Part shown: positions 59,478 through 64,000 of the stretch, piece after piece
How positions within the stretch are numbered: the stretch's first letter is position 1
Layout of the letters: each line of letters starts with the position of its first letter
Assembly: GCA_033002965.1 (NCBI GenBank)
Contig: JAURVB010001786.1
Span: 107,779 to 171,778, forward strand
Direction of reading: 5' to 3'
Source of the DNA: Piper betle
Taxonomy: Eukaryota; Streptophyta; Magnoliopsida; Piperales; Piperaceae
DNA length: 64,000 nucleotides
Translations under genes and position numbers: made by a program
The notes under the pieces: generated by a model
Told to the model about the DNA's origin: nothing
The model's database searches: none
The model's input: only the letters and a program-made list of their open reading frames with translations

Positions 59478-61545
59478 CGCCGCAGCTTCGGTGCGGAGAA
59501 GGGGCTCTTGCTGTCCTTCATTTACGTTGAAAACTGCTCATATAAAAAGGTGTGACCTAGTTTCTGAGTTAGTCCACCCCACTTTTATTTTATTTGGTGC
59601 TCTACTTAGTATTAGTATCAAAGATTATAGTAAATAATAATTTTTTAAATAATTTTTTTTAACATAGAATTTTATATTTAAATTTATTTTATTAAACTTT
59701 GAGTGGCCCACCTACATACTCTACTCTTTTTGTTTTTATACGAAAAATAATTAGCATAACGCATTAATGAATTAATTGTTTTGCAAGGAGGTTCAGTAGA
59801 CATTTTATTTGGCCCAAATTATTCTGCCTGAGTTTAATACCTTTAAGTTAGAGAGAAAAATTAAACTTCAAGAATCCATGTTGTAGGAGATAAGAGCAAA
59901 TCTATAAGACATCACGGTCGAGAAAAGTTGGCACAAAGCTAAGGTTGATAGAGGGAGAAAATCTTAATTTATTGCACCGAACCTTCTTATAAAAATAGAC
60001 ACTACCATTTCTTGTTGAAAGCGGGAACGAAGGGAGTCTTCTTTCCCCATCGTGTGCACCCATCCACCGACGCTGCCTCATCTTAGTTGCTGTGAAGGAG
60101 CCGCTGTCGTGGAGGAAGGAGGAAGCTGTTGATCACTGACTTGCCGGAATGCTGCTTGAAGTCTTATTCGAGCATTGGAGCTGCCCCTGCACAGCCGCCG
60201 TCCGTGCCCTTCATTGCTGCTGCAGCCCACCAACTGTTGCCATTGATCTAACCCTCCCTTGTCACACATTGCTGCCGTGAAGGAGGACTATTGGAGTTTT
60301 GCTGTACCACGGTTTTGGATCTACTGTTCAACCGCCTTTGTTTAGAACCTCGTTCAAAGAGCCTACCACTGTAATTATTGCTTGGCCGAGGAGCAACGTT
60401 GCTCCTGGAGTTAGGCCGAAGCCCTGCGGGAGTCTATCCATGTTGCTGACCTGCTACAGTTGCCAGTCCATTGCTGCAAGAGAAATCCTCTTCGCTGTTG
60501 ATTTGCCAGAGAAAGGAGTGGCTCGGCGTGCATGCATGCTGTTTTGTCATCCCTGCCAGATCAAGGAGTGGAGGCCTGTTTGAAGCCCACCATCAACAAG
60601 GTTAAGCCCGACTTGCTATCAGAGTCCCTTCACGTCCTTTTGCTGTTTGGAGCTTTGCAGCACCATCCTGCCTTGTCGCTGCTGCCCTGGAGTATCACCG
60701 GAGCCTTGCCCTGCTACCACCAAGAGCCTCGCCAATGCTTGCCTCCTTGTCAAGAAGAAGCCACAATTGCCGTGAACGAGTACCGTCAGAGTCTCGCCGG
60801 AGTCAGATTTGCCACTCATCAAAGACCCCTTTGTTGATGTTTTGCTACCATCAAGATTCAGTCGTCTGGCCCACAAAGCTGATATTTACTAAATTTGGTT
60901 TTTAAAAAATCTTATTATTTTTAAACCAAGTTTAGTAAATATAAGATATATAAATAATGGTATATTTATTAAAAAATTTTGGATTAACCACTTTTGAAAA
61001 AATTAACTCTTCTGATGGCTTATAAGCATTGAAAATTGTATTTTTCATTTATTATAAAAATAAAATAAATATAATTTATAAATATGAAAGTTAAAACTCA
61101 ACAATAATTATCAATTGGAACTGGACACCTCAATTTTAATTTAATGTAGATGTAACTTTGAAATAACCAAAAAAATGAAATTATCATCCATCAATTATGA
61201 AATTCAATGACTCTTGACAAAATTAAAAGTTCAAACAACAACATTTGTACCAATAATATAAAAATAATAGTCAAAATTGCCTAAAATAGGCGAGTTGTCT
61301 ATATATATCTCAAATATATTAAAACATTTTGATTTTTTTGCTCTTTGGGCTTCTGTCATTATAATTGATTTTGGCCAAGTCCACAATTACTTAATAATTT
61401 TTTACATTATTAGTATTATTATTTAGAAAAAAATAATACTATAATCCTTTCAAATTGAAAATTATAAAAAATGATAAATTATATCTACGGTGTATCCATT
61501 TGAATTAAAAATTATAATATATATAAATATAACGAGCAACTAATA
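59478..61545. other. MOS14 upstream region and GC-richer tract of unknown nature
   Basis: The first 50-100 bases are probably the MOS14 leader. At 59,990-60,890 a TATA-like CTTATAAAAATAG is followed by 0.8 kb of C/G-richer sequence with overlapping open frames in several phases and no domain that I recognise. The layout (TATA then C-rich block) recalls the LTR family at 34.3-36.5 kb, so a retroelement origin is possible. 60,900-61,545 is AT-rich. Confidence 0.4.
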
Positions 61546-61553
61546 AGCGCTAC

Positions 61554-61879
61554 CTTTTTTGGCAGCGCATCATGTGTTGCCTTTTGTAGGCCAATAGATA
61601 TAATCCAATATCCCACACACCCCCCCCATACACCGCCCCCTCCCCCTTGCTAGCACAGCCCGCCTAGCCGCCCCTTGGCCGCAGCCCCCTGCCACCCCAT
61701 GTCTTGTCCGAAGGGGCGTCTGGGGGCAGCGAGCAAGGGGGTGTCTAAAGGCCATAGTCGAGGGAGCAATAGGGAGTGACATGGGGCCATAACCGAGGGC
61801 GGCCGAGTAGGCCACACAAAAGGGGGAAATGGGGGTGCTATAGGCCATTAGATTAGATCTAACAGCCCACAAAAAGCAA

Positions 61880-61886
<7 letters not shown>
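61554..61886. mobile_element. Possible second, degenerate hairpin element
   Basis: The left tip TTGGCAGCGCATCATGTG resembles the TTGGCAGCCCACCATGCG tip of the element at 61,920. The right side has a CAGCCCACAAAAAG stretch before an (AT)n run. It is C-rich inside, and the inverted arms are poor. Low certainty. Confidence 0.35.

Positions 61887-61919
<33 letters not shown>
61887..61919. repeat. (AT)n microsatellite
   Basis: A pure AT dinucleotide run directly abutting the foldback element on its left; a shorter TA run abuts it on the right (62590-62602). Confidence 0.95.
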
Positions 61920-61922
<3 letters not shown>

Positions 61923-62590
61923 ATGCTATGGTGGGCTGCCCTCTTTGGCAGCCCACCATGCGGTGCCAAATCGGGCCGCTGGATTTTAATCCAGCGGCCC
62001 CAGATTTGATAAGCCCCTAGACCCGCCCAAGACCCGTTCGACCCTCCGTCCGCCCGCTCGCGCCCGTCCGCCCACCGCTCGCTCGCGCTCGTCCGCTCGC
62101 CGCCCGCTCGCGCCTGTCCGCCTGCCGCCCATCGACCACCCTCGCCCCCCTACCGGCGCCCCCGCGGCCCCCCGAGCCGTCGCCCCCGCCTGCCGCTGCC
62201 CGCCACCCGCCGGCGCTCTCCCTCGCCAGCGCAGGGCCCGCCGCCTCGCTCCCCACCCCGCCTCGCCGCAGCGCCGGCGGGGGAGAGCGCCAACGGGTGG
62301 CGGGTGGCGGGCAGCGACAGGCAGGGGCGACAGCTCGGGGGCCGCGGGGGCGCCGGCAGGGGCGAGGGTGGTCGACGGGCGGCGGGCCGAGCGGGCGGCG
62401 GGCGGACGAGCGTGAGCGGGCAAACGGGCGCGAGTGGGCGGACAGGCGGATGGAGGGTCGGACGGGCCTTGGACGGGTCTTGGGCGGGTCTAGGGCCTAT
62501 CAAATCTGGGCCGCTGGGTTTCAATCCAGCGGCCCAAATTGGCGCCGCATGGTGGGCTGCCAAAGAGGGCAGCCCACCATAAAATTTCTA
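61920..62590. mobile_element. GC-rich foldback (hairpin) element with hairpin tips
   Basis: The two halves are inverted copies of about 300 bases. Both begin, reading inward, with TATGGTGGGCTGCC, then CTCTTTGGCAGCCCACCATG, then GGCCGCTGG(A/G)TT and CCAGCGGCC, then CTAGACCCGCCCAAGACCC and a long CG-rich stretch, meeting near 62,225-62,270. Each tip itself folds: TGGTGGGCTGCC pairs with GGCAGCCCACCA around a CTCTTT loop; a second small hairpin is CCGCTGGATT/AATCCAGCGG. TA repeats on both sides suggest insertion at TA. Long Pro/Arg-rich open frames are composition artefacts. Confidence 0.85.
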
Positions 62591-62610
62591 TATATATATA
62601 TAAATAAAAT

Positions 62611-62945
62611 GAGACCCTCTCTAAATGACCCGTTCAAAGATAGCATGCAAGCCACTTTTAAAGTGTAAATAATATATTACTGTCATTTAATGGGACCGTC
62701 CTAAATGACCTCTAACATTCGTTCAAAAACTGTAAGCCACCTTTAAAGTGTAAATAATGTATTACTCTGCCATTTAAACGTAAATTTGTTCTCTAAATAT
62801 TATATATATATATATAATATATATATATAATGGGACCGTCCTAAATGACCTCTAACATTCATTTAAAAACTGCATGTAAGCCACCTTTAAAGTGTAAATA
62901 ATATATTACTTTGCTATTTAAACGTAAATTTGTTCTCTAAATACT
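62611..62945. repeat. Three tandem copies of a 110-140-bp AT-rich unit
   Basis: Copies begin at about 62611, 62691 and 62831. Each has GGGACCGTCCTAAATGACC (the first copy diverged), GTAAGCCACCTTTAAAGTG, TAAATAATATATTACT and, in the last two, a TTTAAACGTAAATTTGTTC stretch. Confidence 0.8.
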
Positions 62946-64000
62946 TAAAAATTTTACTGAGGTATACATTTTTTTACTTATTAATACTTATTTATTTAAT
63001 TCAAAACTTTAGTTATTGTTAAGATGATACCTTTTCAATGACTTTCAATACTTTTATGTAATTATTCTACATTAAATACATATTCACTCTTCAGAGTTAG
63101 TTAATAATTATTTTTTGTACTAATTAATTTTAATTGTACCCCCTCACATTACACCTGTCCGAATTAATTTGATCGATATTTAAACGTTTAAAGAAATGGT
63201 TAATGGAGAAATTATGAACGTTTTGATTATTAAATAGGATAGAATAATTTGAAATGTGGCCATTTAATTACCTCAGAAAAAAAACTTCATTCTTTACTCC
63301 ATTTCACTGCCATGACCCTTATTTTTCCAAATTTACCTTTTACCTCACCACCCGCCTCCCCGTAGTTCTTCTTATTAGCAAATAGCCCCTATTCCTTCCT
63401 ACGCCGTCTTCCCCAATCGCTCCTCTCCGAGTTCTTCCTGCAAAAATCTGATCTTTTTCCACTCCACATCTCTTTGTTTGCAAAGATTTCGGGTCTTGGA
63501 GAGTATTGTTAGCCTCGTCACTTCCTTGGCATGCTTCTTGCTGTTCTTTTGCGAAGCGTTGGATTCGCCGGTGGTGGGTCTTGCTGGTTGGTGGACTCTT
63601 CTGGGGCGGGAGAAGGTTGCCGGTGGACTTGGATGGATTTTTGTGGCTCGGACATTGCCTTGGGGGAGGCGGTGCTGCGAAAAGTTGGAGTTTTTATTCG
63701 GCGGTGTTGAGGCGAGTGTTTGGAATGTGGTTTCGTTTTTGGCTTATCTGGACTGTGTTCGTTGATTTGGTATCTTTTTTGGATGCTGTGGAATTTTTCT
63801 TGGAATGGTCAGATCTGGGTTGTCTCGGCTTGTCTGGAGAATCTGAAAAGACATGATCTTGTAGGCGGTGTTGTGATAGTAGGTTGTAGTTTTAACTGCT
63901 TGTGTTATATGTTGATCAGATTGGTTATTTGGATGGCTAGAAGTGCTTGTTGGTTGCCTGGCCAAAACTTGTTAGGCATGTGCATTACCAAGTGAACTGG
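62946..64000 (+). promoter_or_regulatory. Spacer, then probable 5' leader of a gene leaving the window
   Basis: 62,946-63,290 is AT-rich. From about 63,340 there is a pyrimidine-rich leader-like stretch (CTTCCTACGCCGTCTTCCCC, CTCCTCTCCGAGTTCTTCC), then T/G-rich sequence typical of a leader intron or long 5' UTR up to the window end. No protein family could be recognised in the open frames at 63,478-63,995, so I do not call a CDS. Confidence 0.35.

Noticed and set aside
60299..60837. Two ~95-100-codon open frames upstream of MOS14
   Set aside because: No domain, no splice context, and the layout resembles an LTR leader; left as unassigned.
61986..62668. Long Pro/Arg/Gly-rich open frames on both strands
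   Set aside because: They lie in the CG-rich arms of the foldback element, overlap in every frame, and mirror each other; this is composition, not coding.
63478..63995. Open frames at the right edge as a gene
   Set aside because: The frames lack conserved sequence and look like leader or intron; the coding part is probably beyond the window.
1..64000. CRISPR array, prophage, operon or bacterial defence island
   Set aside because: The sequence is a plant nuclear genome; repeats present are transposons, microsatellites and tandem duplications. The YqaJ-like genes are a plant-conserved family, not an inserted phage.

Overview
The window is nuclear DNA of a flowering plant. Genes are split by GT-AG introns, the products are plant-type (m6A writer subunit MTB, transportin MOS14, a pectin methylesterase inhibitor, an Lsi2-like transporter), and long AT-rich intergenic tracts carry plant transposons. 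Two single-exon genes with very GC-rich third codon positions next to AT-rich spacers suggest a monocot, but the species cannot be named from the sequence.

Layout. 1-700: AT-rich spacer. 700-6,600: MTB, plus strand, six coding exons and a leader intron. 6,997-7,573: small Mutator-like element. 10,100-11,494: KCTD-type BTB gene. 12,195-12,773: second Mutator-like element. 13,969-14,520: pectin methylesterase inhibitor-like gene, with a decayed relative at 15,790-16,221. 16,950-28,841: array of promoter/first-exon repeats and a recent tandem duplication of about 5 kb. Each unit carries an intact YqaJ-type nuclease gene. The left unit carries a dead copy, and the right unit the living copy, of a small gene that ends at 30,118. 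32,440-38,484: retroelement land (copia LTR with primer-binding site, an S-receptor-kinase fragment, a 2.8-kb solo LTR with a perfect target duplication). 39,013-40,785: Lsi2-like transporter, plus strand. 41,550-59,477: MOS14, minus strand, 27 exons, tail to tail with the transporter; its introns hold a Mutator-like element, a LINE remnant and an LTR fragment. 59,520-62,950: spacer with a GC-rich hairpin (foldback) element and short tandem repeats. 63,300-64,000: what looks like the leader of another plus-strand gene leaving the window.

The genes do not form a pathway; this is ordinary plant gene order. The clearest unusual points are: (1) the near-identical tandem duplication that doubled a PD-(D/E)XK nuclease gene downstream of an already repeated promoter/first-exon array; (2) four single-base losses at or beside short homopolymers that break three otherwise intact conserved genes, which look more like sequence error than biology; (3) Mutator-like elements with 9-bp target duplications and a tRNA-like core; (4) a 670-bp hairpin element with small hairpins at its tips. 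I found no undescribed defence or other multi-gene system. Exon boundaries were worked out by hand from reading frame, splice consensus and remembered family sequence, and all phases agree once the four bases are allowed for.
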